This document shows, one piece after another, positions 51,204 to 60,459 of a stretch of DNA of 64,000 nucleotides. The number at the start of each line of letters is the position of its first letter. The stretch's first letter is position 1. The translations under genes were made by a program, and so were the position numbers. Below the pieces are notes generated by a model. That model did not search any database. It saw only the letters and a list, made by a program, of their open reading frames with translations, and had not been told where the DNA came from. The stretch covers positions 43,060 to 107,059 of the forward strand of contig JBMORW010000013.1 in NCBI GenBank assembly GCA_049322695.1. The letters run 5' to 3'. This stretch comes from CALGKJ01 sp049322695 (GTDB lineage: Bacteria; Bacillota; Clostridia; Lutisporales; Lutisporaceae).

Positions 51204-54200
51204 CTATTTTTTGATTGTGAAGCTGTCAACAGTCTTACCATCAATATTATACGCAGTGAACTTAAGCTCTTCTGCTCCTATGTCTACGAAGGAAAATACC
51301 TGCTTATCCTCATCATATACTACAGCATGATAATCCTTTTTCTGTCCGTCATAGTATTTTACCCCGCTGCTTCCTCCATTCACATAAACTGTGCCCTTTC
51401 CCAGACTGGTTTTCTTACCGTTTTCCATTATTGCCCTGCTGTAAACATGATCATGCCCGCTTAACACAAGATCTACATCCAGCTTGTCAAAAACGGCAGT
51501 AAATTTGCTTTTTATGCCTCTGCCATCATAGAAGCTCGGATAAGGACCCCTATGAAGCATTACAATCTTCCACTTCTTTGTACTGGTTTGCATATCCTTT
51601 TCCAGCCATTCTACCTGATCATCCAAGCTTATCTGAGAATTCAGAACGGCAAAGTGAGTATTACCGTAATCAAAAGAATAGCAGGTTTCCTTCAGACCAT
51701 CAGGTCCATTTTCGGGAAGAGTAAAATTATTTATGAAGTTCAGACCCATGCTGTCCCCTTTTGACAGTTCATGATTTCCAATTACAGGTACTATTGGCTT
51801 TTCAGCTGCCAAATCACCCATGCTTTCAAAGAAGTATTTCCACTGATCCCCGTTAGAGCCAGTATCCACAAGGTCTCCCGTTATTGCAGTAAAGCTTGTA
51901 TCAATCCCAATATCACCTATTTTTTTCAGAGTAGCTGTAAGCTTATCATAATCTGACCTTGAAGCACCCTGCGGATCTGTAATATACAAAAAACTGAAGC
52001 CGTCATCCAATTCCTTCGATGCTGTCGTGAATTCATATACTCTGCTCCATTTGGAATTCTCCCCTCCTACTCTGTACATATACCTTGTACCCGGCTCCAG
52101 ACCTGTTAGCTTTGCACTGAAGGCTTTTACAGTTGTCAACTCATTATTATAAAGAGTTTCAAGCAGTTGAGTGCTTGCAGATACTCTTGTACTTTGACTG
52201 TCGAAGACTTTAGACCTGTTCGACTTTGCCAGTTGAAGGATTCCGTTTTCTGCATCTATGTTGTTTAACCAGTTGATACCGATTTCCATACCGTCTGCTC
52301 CAAGTAATGCCATATTAATACTCATAGGCTCGGCTGCTGCTTTTGACTCGGTTATAACCACTGATGCAGAGCTGCTGTAAAAGCCGTCCTTGACTGCCTG
52401 TATATTCAAGATAGTACCTACAGGATAGTCTGTAAGCAGATATGTGTATATTTCTCCGTTTTTGTCAGTTCTCTCTTCAAGTTCTTTGTTATTCACCAGC
52501 AGACTTGCACCTTCTACAGCTTTGCCTGCTTTATCAGTTACCGTTATGGTCGAGCCCATACCATGATCTGTGCCGGCTACAGCTATACTGTATTTGCTGT
52601 CTACTTTAATATTTATAGGATCAATATAGCAGGTCTTATCATTTATGAGACAGCTTTGCAATTGAATATTTGCTTTTCCCTGTGCATTCGATTTGATTCT
52701 GAAAGCAATCTCTATTACTGTACCTGAGCTGCTTGAAGCTGCTATGTTCTCAGCTTTCACCCTGATTTTGCCAAGTCTTACACTGTTTATCTTAACCTCT
52801 GCTCCGTTCAGCACTTCTCCTGGCATTACCTGAGTCAGCTTCTTTGTAGGGTTCTGGTCAATTATTTCTATTACATCAGGATTATAGGTTAGGCTGATAT
52901 CCAGTTTAGACAGCTCCTTATCGGCATTCTTTACTTTAATCAGATATCTGTATTCTCCGCCTGTATATAGTAACCTGTGATTTATTTTTTCCGAATACAG
53001 ACTTGCTTTTCCTGTATCCCATTTGTAATACCAGGTCTTTTCAGTTACATTGCCAAAGTTGTCCTTGACCTTTAATAGGAACTTATGCTTGCCGTCTGCA
53101 AGATTACTTGCTTTCCATTTTATCGTTCCGTCCTTTTCATAGTATGCAACTTCACTAACTGCAATATCATCAACAAAAAGTTTTATTCTGGACGGATCAA
53201 TTCCCGTATCAGTCTTGTCCTTGCTGTCACTTACCTTTATTTTGATATCAGTGTCCTTCTTTAAGGTTGTATTTGACAACGGTGTTATCCTGGCTATTCT
53301 TGGAGCATTCAAATCATCGTTTTTATATCCATATACTGCCCTAATATTGTCGATATATATTGTACCGCTTGATTTCTTATCTTCATTGGTTTCCATATAG
53401 CGTATTGCCCTGTCAAGCGTAAGGGGCAGCGTCTTTCCAGCAGGCACAGCAGCTTCTACATATCTCCAGCCTACCCAGTCAACACCTGCAGCTTCATTTG
53501 TAAGGTTTATATAGAAGGTTTCATTTTTGCCGTCTCTCAGCTGTGCTCTCAGCCAATGCCCCTTTCCGTCTCCATATACCCACATTCCTATGTGGCTTGG
53601 ATAGCCTTCAATTTTTATAGGCTTTTCGGCATAAACTCCTGCCGTACCGGCCGTTCCGCCTACCATATTGTATCTGAGCTTCATGGACTTGCTTCCGAAG
53701 CGCACAAAATCCTCACGGTTTTCTGAATATATCTTCACACCTCCGCTAGGCAGCCTGTCTCCCTTAGAAACCCAACCTCCTACCCCGTTTTCAAAATCCG
53801 CAAGAATTACCGGCAGTCTGCCTACACTTATCTCAGCAGCAGCTTTACTGTCGCCAAAGCTAACAACTACTCTTCCATTCAGTCCATACACATTTGCAGC
53901 CTTAAACAACCCTTTTTCGTCTATAGTTCCTATATTTCCTTCCACCGTCCAGCTGAAATTGCTATCCTGGCTTACTACCGGAAGCATATTTTTCTTTGCA
54001 ATGGCAGCAAAATCAAAGGTCATGCCGGGATCAAGATATATAGCTCCACAGTTCAGATTGACCTGTACATCCTTTACTAATTCAATCTCTGTTTTGCCTG
54101 TAATATTCCCTGACTGAGAAATAACATAACCGCCCGATGCAGGTCCGCCAGCTGTAAATACCCCGTTTTCTATTTTTCCAATATTACCTGCAACCTGCCA

Positions 54201-55556
54201 TGTTGGAGGATTTTCAACTGCAACAGGCTGATAATTCGCGTCTGTTCCCATGGCATTGATTGTAAGCTGTGCTCCGGGCAGCATCAGCACCTTCGCAGGA
54301 TAATTATGTAAATAAGCTAAAGCTCCTGTTTCGTATACAGGTGAAACCAGCAGCAAAGCATTGGGATTTGCTCTTACTCTTCCGTCTGAAGGTCTGTTCA
54401 TTATAGATGCCTCATTATGACCGGGCATTCTGGCGGCAATTGTAGTTGAGCCTCCACCGTCCATATTTATGGCATCAGTGCAGCCCAGCTGAAGCAAATA
54501 TGCCGCTGTATCCACAAGGCTCAAGCCATGGCTGTGCTCAGGCTGGCGCCCGTCTACGGCCAGCATTACTACTGAGCCGTCTGCTTTGATTCCTATAGCT
54601 GTTCTTGGGTGCACACTGCTGTCATTTGTCGTAATACTTCCGTTCTTAATTATTATCTGTCCTCCACCAACAGCCTCTTTTATGTTGTGCCATTTTCCTG
54701 CATTTTCATTGGATACAACAGATGATATCAGCAGCTCATCACCAACCTTAAGCGTTTTGAGCTTTTCTACATAGCCATCATTTTTATTGCCCTTTTCTGC
54801 AGAAAGTATAAGATTTCCAATGCCTATTTCTGTATTCACGGCATCATCCTTTATTTCAATAACCCTTGCCTTTAGCTGTCCACCAACGGAGAATGCGCCT
54901 TCAATTATCTCACATATTACGTCATAGCTGGCTTTACTTGTTTTAGTGCTACCTGAAAAAGCATCGGTAAACATGTATATACCGTATTGACTAAGATTCT
55001 TGTTAAGATGGTTCAGCTCAATGGTGCTTTGACCATTGTTAACGCTGCCTGAAAATCTAAAGGTCAGACTATCTATAAACGCACTGCCGTCTTCGAAAAA
55101 GCCTATGGCAGGATAGCCGTCATTGCAAGATGCAAGCAGCTGCCCTTTACTGATGACAGGACCTATAGGTACGCCTGTTATAGTGTCATAAAAATCTCCG
55201 TTTATTCCTCCGATTACTGTTTGATTTGTATCTGAATTTGCATTAATAAAATTTGAGAGAGTCTGCCCTCCGTATAGCTTGTCCGATGCGGCAATTACCT
55301 TGGTTTTTCCCCCCGGCTTTAACTCAAGGGCATAAGCCCTTTCTATCCCTTGTACAGGGTGATTGGCAATATATTTGGAGAGCTGCAAATTAGAGCTTAT
55401 CATAAAACTCTCTGTATGTAATATCTGTCCCAAACCGGATAGAGGCAATTCTTCAGCAAAAAAACCTCCCGAATAGGTGATTGCACTTATTGTCATTACT
55501 GCCGCCACAGCCAGTGCCAGCTTGCGTTTACCCTGCTTCAACAAACCTTCTATCAT
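51204..55556 (-). CDS. secreted phosphodiester glycosidase / metallophosphatase fusion
   Basis: A 1450-aa secreted protein. After a signal peptide (LALAVAAVMTISAIT) an NAGPA-type phosphodiester glycosidase domain spans about 60-400 (GGINGDFYD, HPRTAIGI, MDGGGSTTIA). Next come a beta-rich spacer, a carbohydrate-binding-like module (about 600-760), an Ig-like domain and a cohesin-like region (about 870-1000). The C-terminus has a FnIII-like domain and a purple-acid-phosphatase-type domain (about 1170-1400) with GDLVDTG, IGNHE and LSGHDHVYS. Together it could remove sugar from sugar-phosphodiesters and then the phosphate. It has no sortase or SLH anchor that I can see. The ATG (55554-55556) follows AGGGGGTACAAG. 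Confidence 0.88.
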   Translation of the reverse strand: MIEGLLKQGKRKLALAVAAVMTISAITYSGGFFAEELPLSGLGQILHTESFMISSNLQLSKYIANHPVQGIERAYALELKPGGKTKVIAASDKLYGGQTLSNFINANSDTNQTVIGGINGDFYDTITGVPIGPVISKGQLLASCNDGYPAIGFFEDGSAFIDSLTFRFSGSVNNGQSTIELNHLNKNLSQYGIYMFTDAFSGSTKTSKASYDVICEIIEGAFSVGGQLKARVIEIKDDAVNTEIGIGNLILSAEKGNKNDGYVEKLKTLKVGDELLISSVVSNENAGKWHNIKEAVGGGQIIIKNGSITTNDSSVHPRTAIGIKADGSVVMLAVDGRQPEHSHGLSLVDTAAYLLQLGCTDAINMDGGGSTTIAARMPGHNEASIMNRPSDGRVRANPNALLLVSPVYETGALAYLHNYPAKVLMLPGAQLTINAMGTDANYQPVAVENPPTWQVAGNIGKIENGVFTAGGPASGGYVISQSGNITGKTEIELVKDVQVNLNCGAIYLDPGMTFDFAAIAKKNMLPVVSQDSNFSWTVEGNIGTIDEKGLFKAANVYGLNGRVVVSFGDSKAAAEISVGRLPVILADFENGVGGWVSKGDRLPSGGVKIYSENREDFVRFGSKSMKLRYNMVGGTAGTAGVYAEKPIKIEGYPSHIGMWVYGDGKGHWLRAQLRDGKNETFYINLTNEAAGVDWVGWRYVEAAVPAGKTLPLTLDRAIRYMETNEDKKSSGTIYIDNIRAVYGYKNDDLNAPRIARITPLSNTTLKKDTDIKIKVSDSKDKTDTGIDPSRIKLFVDDIAVSEVAYYEKDGTIKWKASNLADGKHKFLLKVKDNFGNVTEKTWYYKWDTGKASLYSEKINHRLLYTGGEYRYLIKVKNADKELSKLDISLTYNPDVIEIIDQNPTKKLTQVMPGEVLNGAEVKINSVRLGKIRVKAENIAASSSSGTVIEIAFRIKSNAQGKANIQLQSCLINDKTCYIDPINIKVDSKYSIAVAGTDHGMGSTITVTDKAGKAVEGASLLVNNKELEERTDKNGEIYTYLLTDYPVGTILNIQAVKDGFYSSSASVVITESKAAAEPMSINMALLGADGMEIGINWLNNIDAENGILQLAKSNRSKVFDSQSTRVSASTQLLETLYNNELTTVKAFSAKLTGLEPGTRYMYRVGGENSKWSRVYEFTTASKELDDGFSFLYITDPQGASRSDYDKLTATLKKIGDIGIDTSFTAITGDLVDTGSNGDQWKYFFESMGDLAAEKPIVPVIGNHELSKGDSMGLNFINNFTLPENGPDGLKETCYSFDYGNTHFAVLNSQISLDDQVEWLEKDMQTSTKKWKIVMLHRGPYPSFYDGRGIKSKFTAVFDKLDVDLVLSGHDHVYSRAIMENGKKTSLGKGTVYVNGGSSGVKYYDGQKKDYHAVVYDEDKQVFSFVDIGAEELKFTAYNIDGKTVDSFTIKK

Positions 55557-55653
55557 CTTGTACCCCCTACTGTAAATAGACTGTGATTTTTGATCCATAT
55601 AAATAATAAGACTGGCTTTATAAGCAAAATGTTCCTATATAGTATAAATGTAA

Positions 55654-55680
55654 AAGCTCAGCCTTCAAAAGGTTGAGCTT
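55654..55680 (-). terminator. terminator of the cupin gene
   Basis: AAGCTCAGCC and GGTTGAGCTT form a 10-bp stem (one G-U) around TTCAAAA. TTTACATTT follows on the minus strand. The 140 bases between it and the cupin stop codon hold nothing else I can support. Confidence 0.6.
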
Positions 55681-55822
55681 CTATTACTACCTATATTATA
55701 GTAAATACTGCCGGTTGTCCACTGGCTTATTATGGATATTACTTCAACTGCTAGCGGGCAGGGGGCAGCTAACAACTGGTAGTGAAGTTATGAATAGTAT
55801 TCTCTCATTTTGTACCAGAAAA

Positions 55823-56152
55823 TTAATCGACTATAAATAATTTAACACCTTTTTCTGTATATGAGCGATGAGGGTTTATATCATCAGCAATCTGATAGCT
55901 TGTTCCTGCCTTCATAATAAACCTTCTTCCGTCATCAAGCTCGGTGACCATCTCTCCCTCCATTACCAGAAGCACATGTCCTCTGCTGCACCAATGATCA
56001 GCATGATAGCTAGGAGTATATTCTACCATTCTAACCCTTATATTACCCATCTCAAAGGTTTTCCAATATGCTTCGCCGGTAATTCCAGGGTGCTTTGTTA
56101 CTTCTACAGCACTCCAGTCTATAGTGCAAAATGGAACATCTTGAATTTTCAT
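55823..56152 (-). CDS. DHCW-motif cupin-fold protein
   Basis: A 109-aa single-domain cupin. Metal-binding histidines lie in YHADHWCSRGHV and INPHRSY, and GEMVTELDDGRRFIMKAGTSYQ is the usual second cupin strand pair. Small cupins of this DHWC type are widespread and uncharacterised. It is a lone gene between hairpins. The start ATG (56150-56152) follows CAGGAGGAACTCAG. Confidence 0.85.
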   Translation of the reverse strand: MKIQDVPFCTIDWSAVEVTKHPGITGEAYWKTFEMGNIRVRMVEYTPSYHADHWCSRGHVLLVMEGEMVTELDDGRRFIMKAGTSYQIADDINPHRSYTEKGVKLFIVD

Positions 56153-56325
56153 CTGAGTTCCTCCTGATAAAAAAGCTGCATAAGCAGAAAGTATGAACTC
56201 ATATAGTGATGAATCCATACTCCAATACTAGCATATGATGAAAAAAATGAAACATCCGCTTTTGCACACTTCAAACATACCAATTCTTATTATAAATGAG
56301 CAATGCTAATTGTAGTAGTATAAAA

Positions 56326-56336
56326 GTGCCAGGCAC
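56326..56336. repeat. small GTGCCAGGCAC palindrome (REP-like), in a 346-base gap
   Basis: The 11-bp palindrome sits in AAAAGTGCCAGGCACCCTA, a sequence type often seen as a dispersed intergenic element in Firmicutes. Apart from this and the terminator at 56439-56484 I see nothing in 56153-56498. Confidence 0.4.
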
Positions 56337-56438
56337 CCTATTTCATCGTAAGGTATTTATGCTTAAAGCATACTATTTATCAGTATTCTACACAAGTTTA
56401 ACCTCTCAGGCATATTTTTTATACATTTATTCGAAAAT

Positions 56439-56484
56439 AAGACACCTTCATATGAATAATTGCATTCATAAAAGAAGGTGTCTT
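56439..56484 (-). terminator. terminator of yebC
   Basis: AAGACACCTTC and GAAGGTGTCTT form an 11-bp stem; the loop contains a second stem, ATGAAT/ATTCAT. ATTTTC follows on the minus strand. Confidence 0.7.
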
Positions 56485-56498
56485 GTAATTGCTACCTC

Positions 56499-57233
56499 TT
56501 ACTCCTCATCCGGCAATACAGCATTGTGGTACACATCCTGCACGTCGTCAAAGTCGTCGAACATATCCATCATCTTGTTTATCTTCTTTATATCATCTTC
56601 AGCTGTTACATTCACTGTAGTCTGAGGTATCATGGTTACTTCGGCAGATACCATTGGAACTCCAGCGTCCTCCAGCTTCTTTCTTACCTCAGAGAAAGCT
56701 GCAGGATCTGTAAGTATTTCATAGGAATCTTCTGCTGTAGCAAAGTCCTCAGCTCCTGCATCAAGAGCAAGCATCATAAGCTCTTCCTCATCTCCATAGC
56801 TTTCCTTTTCAACTAAAATAACGCCCTTTGTATCAAACATGAAGGATACACAGCCTGAAGCTCCCATATTTCCCCCATTCTTATCGAAAATATACCTTAC
56901 TTCACCGGCAGTTCTGTTTCTGTTGTCAGTAAGAGTCTTTACTATTACTGCTACTCCTCCAGGAGCATAGCCCTCATACACTATTTCCTCATAGTTTACG
57001 CCTTCCATTTCGCCTGAGCCCTTCTTAATAGCTCTTGCTATTGTATCATTAGGCATGTTGTTTTGCTTAGCCTTCGCAATAACATCGGCTAACTTGCTGT
57101 TAGTAGTCGGATCAGCACCGTTCTTTGCTGCTATGGCTATTTCCTTGCCAAGCTTTGTAAATATTTTACCTCTTAAAGCATCCTGTCTGCCCTTTTTATG
57201 TTTTATATTTGCCCATTTTGAATGTCCAGACAT
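56499..57233 (-). CDS. YebC/PmpR-family regulatory protein
   Basis: A 244-aa protein with the family start SGHSKWANIKHKKGRQD, the SKLADVIAKAKQNNMP segment and an intact C-terminal domain ending in acidic residues (DDFDDVQDV). YebC proteins were first seen as DNA-binding regulators; some help ribosomes through proline-rich stretches. Its usual neighbour ruvC is 18 kb away here. Confidence 0.93.
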   Translation of the reverse strand: MSGHSKWANIKHKKGRQDALRGKIFTKLGKEIAIAAKNGADPTTNSKLADVIAKAKQNNMPNDTIARAIKKGSGEMEGVNYEEIVYEGYAPGGVAVIVKTLTDNRNRTAGEVRYIFDKNGGNMGASGCVSFMFDTKGVILVEKESYGDEEELMMLALDAGAEDFATAEDSYEILTDPAAFSEVRKKLEDAGVPMVSAEVTMIPQTTVNVTAEDDIKKINKMMDMFDDFDDVQDVYHNAVLPDEE

Positions 57234-57316
57234 ATGGCAACCTCCCTTTTATCTATAGAAAATTCAATTCCGCATTCTGCTATAATACACTTTTATTGTA
57301 CACTCTAAAACCTTAA

Positions 57317-58054
57317 TCAGCCTTGTTTATCGGAGGGTGAAAATACTGGAACAGGCCTTCTCTTGTGCTCACTTCTCTGATGCATCAAATCAACCTTATT
57401 CTTGACTGCATCAGAAGCATTACCCGTCAAAATATAATTATCCAACTCCTCATAGGTCATGCCCATTTCACCTTCATCAGTCTGGTTTTCCCACAAGCCT
57501 GCTGTAGGCGGTTTTGTGATTACTATTTCAGGTATTTTCAGATACCTTGCCAGCTCCTTAACCTCACGTTTAACAAAGCTTGCAAGGGGTAGCAAATCCA
57601 CACCACCGTCACCATATTTAGTGAAATAACCAATAGTAAGTTCACTTTTGTTGCCAGTTCCTGCAACCAGATAATTTTTTACTGAAGCATTATAGTATAG
57701 AGTTATCATTCGCAATCTTGACTTAATGTTGGCTATTGCCAGCTTTGGATCATTTTTACTTGTTCCCAGCAGCCTGTTCATTGCATCAAATGCTTCATCC
57801 AGTACTATTGTCTTAATATTAAGCTTTAGTGCATCAGCAACCAGCAATGCATGCTCTTCATCAACAGGATTGCTGTAGCAAGGCATCAAAATGCAGAGAT
57901 GATTCTCCGGAAAAGCCTTTTTGACTAAAGCTGCAACTACTGCAGAATCTATTCCACCTGACAAGCCAAGTACAATTCCCTGTGCATCAGCATCAGCTAC
58001 TATTTTTTTTAACCAGTCTACAGCATCATTACATATTCTTTCTATGTTTATCAT
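57317..58054 (-). CDS. nadE: ammonia-dependent NAD synthetase
   Basis: A 245-aa synthetase-only NadE, with the PP-loop LGLSGGIDSAVVAAL, TGNKSELTIGYFTKYGDGG and PPTAGLWENQTDEGEMG. It has no glutaminase domain, so it uses ammonia to turn deamido-NAD into NAD. The start was set at the ATG (58052-58054) after AGGAGGGGTATGG. It has a good promoter at 58140-58168. Confidence 0.95.
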   Translation of the reverse strand: MINIERICNDAVDWLKKIVADADAQGIVLGLSGGIDSAVVAALVKKAFPENHLCILMPCYSNPVDEEHALLVADALKLNIKTIVLDEAFDAMNRLLGTSKNDPKLAIANIKSRLRMITLYYNASVKNYLVAGTGNKSELTIGYFTKYGDGGVDLLPLASFVKREVKELARYLKIPEIVITKPPTAGLWENQTDEGEMGMTYEELDNYILTGNASDAVKNKVDLMHQRSEHKRRPVPVFSPSDKQG

Positions 58055-58139
58055 CCATACCCCTCCTGATTCAAAAATCATTTTGACAATAAAATTGACG
58101 CTTAAAATAAGCTCCCGTATGGAATTCTTTGCGCTTTCT

Positions 58140-58168
58140 ATAATATCACTATAAAACACTGATGTAAA
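58140..58168 (-). promoter_or_regulatory. sigma-A promoter of nadE
   Basis: On the minus strand TTTACA (58163-58168) and TATTAT (58140-58145) are separated by exactly 17 bases. The leader would be about 80 bases long. Confidence 0.7.
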
Positions 58169-58258
58169 CAGTATACTTTTTCTGTAATATATTTCATGCT
58201 ATATATTTCTATTGTTTGGCAGAAATTAATATATATATTTAGCCAAGGCGGTGCTTTC

Positions 58259-58612
58259 ATGAAAAAAAAATTCAGAGCAGCAGCAATCGGTCTCATTACA
58301 GGCTTTGCTAACGGACTTTTCGGTGCAGGCGGTGGTACTGTTCTGGTACCGGGTATGGTATTCTTCATGGATATAGAAGACCATAAAGCACATGCAACTG
58401 CTATATCTGTAATACTTCCTCTCTCTATAGTAAGCTCTTTGATATATTACAGGCATAATGTCGTAGATACCTCTTTGGCCTTGAAGGTAGTAATGGGATC
58501 AGTTGCAGGAGGTCTAGTAGGCTCATCCCTGCTGCACAGAATCCCCATCAATATACTGAGAAAATTTTTTGGAGTAATCATGATAATTGCAGCAGTAAGG
58601 ATGTGGCTTTGA
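58259..58612 (+). CDS. TauE/SafE-family exporter, first half-size subunit
   Basis: A 117-aa membrane protein with about four helices. The motif FANGLFGAGGGTVLVPGMVFF is the TauE/SafE N-terminal signature. Full-length members have about 250 aa with the motif twice; here each half is its own gene. The start ATG (58259-58261) follows AAGGCGGTG. It ends in TGATG, overlapping the next start by one base. The substrate (sulfite, sulfonate or other anion) is unknown. Confidence 0.85.
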   Translation: MKKKFRAAAIGLITGFANGLFGAGGGTVLVPGMVFFMDIEDHKAHATAISVILPLSIVSSLIYYRHNVVDTSLALKVVMGSVAGGLVGSSLLHRIPINILRKFFGVIMIIAAVRMWL

Positions 58613-59010
58613 TGTTTGTAATATTGATAGGCTTTATTGCGGGTATAATCGGCGGTATGGGAATAGGCGGCGGTACAATACTAATACCTTCACTGGTGTT
58701 CTTCCTAGGAGTCAAGCAGCAGGTAGCGCAGAGCGTTAATCTTATAGCATTCATTCCGACTTCCATTGCAGCTCTGTACATACATTTCAGACATAAAAAC
58801 ATTGAAAAAAAATATGTTATCAAGCTGGTTGTGCTCGGCTGTATAGGAGCCGCGGCAGGAGCTTTCATAGCAGTAAATATAGATTCTGTTATGCTGAAGA
58901 AGGTTTTTGGGGTATTCCTTTTCGTCATGGGTGTATATGAGCTGACTTCAAAGTATAAAAAGGATATTTCAAAGGAAAGGAATAACAATGAGATTGAGAA
59001 AGTACATTGA
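58612..59010 (+). CDS. TauE/SafE-family exporter, second half-size subunit
   Basis: A 132-aa partner of the previous gene, with its own GIIGGMGIGGGTILIPSLVFF signature and four helices, and a charged tail. The TGATG junction implies translational coupling and equal amounts of the two halves, which probably assemble as a heterodimer. An upstream GTG at 58603 is an alternative start but is too close to the AAGGA site. Confidence 0.85.
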   Translation: MFVILIGFIAGIIGGMGIGGGTILIPSLVFFLGVKQQVAQSVNLIAFIPTSIAALYIHFRHKNIEKKYVIKLVVLGCIGAAAGAFIAVNIDSVMLKKVFGVFLFVMGVYELTSKYKKDISKERNNNEIEKVH

Positions 59011-59143
59011 AACGTATCTGCTTGTCAGAGGATTAACCAGAAGAAAGCAAAGGGATGAAAACAAGCTTGATCTTTTCAAGGAGAAATGTGAAAATTATTT
59101 CCGATGTGATGATGAAGAAGATGACGGAAGGGGTAACTATTAG
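58988..59143 (+). CDS. 51-aa basic-then-acidic small protein coupled to the TauE pair
   Basis: The ATG at 58988 follows AAAGGAAAGG and lies within the end of the second TauE gene (23-base overlap in another frame). The peptide begins MRLRKYIETYLLVRG, has two cysteines (EKCENYFRC) and ends in an acidic patch. It stops one base before the convergent CoA-binding gene. The site and the coupling make it a likely real gene; function unknown. Confidence 0.6.
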   Translation: MRLRKYIETYLLVRGLTRRKQRDENKLDLFKEKCENYFRCDDEEDDGRGNY

Positions 59144-59527
59144 CTACCCCAACTCCACAAGTAAACACTCATTATATATAATATCTATACCCTTGGACTT
59201 TGCAAAATCTATTATTTCTTCACTCTCAGCTCCCGGCTGACACCATATTATTTTTATATCTTTATTTTCTGCCTCCTGAAGCATTTCCAGCCCCTTTACA
59301 GGATTGATGACCATGCTTACCGCTTCAATCCTTTCCTCAATATCCCTTAAATGTGAGTAGCATCTGGTGCCTTCAATGTCCTGATACTGCGGATTTACTG
59401 GAAAAACACCATAATTATGATTCTTAAGCTTCTTATAAACCCTATAGCCAAATTTAGAGGTGTTTTGTGTAGCGCCGACTACAGCCCAATTTTTCATAGA
59501 TAGTGCCTTCTCAATTAAATCATACAT
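59144..59527 (-). CDS. CoA-binding-domain protein (YccU type)
   Basis: A 127-aa Rossmann-like protein with WAVVGATQNTSKFGYRVY at the start, VFPVNPQYQDIEG and the IKIIWCQPGAESEE motif of the CoA_binding_2 family. It binds CoA; the cellular role is not known. The start ATG (59525-59527) follows GTAGGAGGAATAAGC, inside the end of the EamA gene. Confidence 0.9.
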   Translation of the reverse strand: MYDLIEKALSMKNWAVVGATQNTSKFGYRVYKKLKNHNYGVFPVNPQYQDIEGTRCYSHLRDIEERIEAVSMVINPVKGLEMLQEAENKDIKIIWCQPGAESEEIIDFAKSKGIDIIYNECLLVELG

Positions 59528-60434
59528 GCTTATTCCTCCTACCACTTAGCATTTCCAGTATTCTATCCTCATTATGCAATATTATTATTGATACTATTAT
59601 AAGAAAAGTACCTGCAATCTGTACTAAAACCATAGTCTCCTTCAGTATGAAAAATGCCAGTAAAAGAGTAATAGGCAGCTCTGCAGTGGCAACGATGCTT
59701 GCTCTCTCTGAACCGATAAGCTCAATTCCCTTATATAAAAATACTATAGGCAGGATTCCGGATATAAGAGACAGCTCGAATACATAAAAAAGCAGCTTTG
59801 GAGTAATGACAAAGTCAAATCTGAAAAAGCTCGGATTCAATGCTACACTTACAGCAAGAATGATGCTTGAAGTATAAAAGGTAATTACAAGGGGCTTTAT
59901 ACCCTTTAGTTTAAGATCTGCAAACACATTGAAAAAAGCATATGCCATGCTCGCAAGCACTCCAAACATCAAGCCCGTCATGGGTGTTTTGGACAGATCT
60001 ATATTGAATATATTGATTACCATAAGGCTTCCAAGCATTGCAAAAATCAATGCACTGTTGTTTACAGTATTTATCCTTTTTGTTTTTGATAGAATAAAAT
60101 ACAGGCTTACAAAAACTGGATTGGTAAACAACAACATCGATGCTATTCCTGCATTCATTCTTTCCAATGCAAGATAGTAAAAAACAGTTGTTCCTGCACT
60201 TCCTATGATTCCTTGAAGCAGAATATTTTTGAACTCCTGCCCATCTATTTTCAAGCTCTTTAGGCCTGTGAATATAAAGTATACAAGCAGCAGTACAATA
60301 GAAAATACATTTTGCAAAATCAGAAGATCAAACACTTCTATTCCCATATTAATGACAGTCTTTCCTACAATAGCGATTACTGCAAAAAAGAATGCTGCTA
60401 AAGCAATATACAGATATCCCAATCCATTTTTCAT
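59520..60434 (-). CDS. EamA/DMT-family transporter
   Basis: A 304-aa protein with ten hydrophobic helices in two five-helix repeats, as in drug/metabolite transporters (LGYLYIALAAFFFAVIAIVGK and the repeat start GLMFGVLASMAYAFFNVF). Substrates of this group range from amino acids to nucleotide metabolites; none can be assigned. It overlaps the CoA-binding gene by 8 bases, so they are cotranscribed. Confidence 0.9.
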   Translation of the reverse strand: MKNGLGYLYIALAAFFFAVIAIVGKTVINMGIEVFDLLILQNVFSIVLLLVYFIFTGLKSLKIDGQEFKNILLQGIIGSAGTTVFYYLALERMNAGIASMLLFTNPVFVSLYFILSKTKRINTVNNSALIFAMLGSLMVINIFNIDLSKTPMTGLMFGVLASMAYAFFNVFADLKLKGIKPLVITFYTSSIILAVSVALNPSFFRFDFVITPKLLFYVFELSLISGILPIVFLYKGIELIGSERASIVATAELPITLLLAFFILKETMVLVQIAGTFLIIVSIIILHNEDRILEMLSGRRNKHV

Positions 60435-60459
60435 TATCGTTCCCCCAAGTTAGCATCAG

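Noticed and set aside
56326..56336. GTGCCAGGCAC palindrome considered as a transcription terminator or mobile element
   Set aside because: The stem is too short and lacks a T-run, and no transposase is nearby; kept only as a low-confidence repeat.
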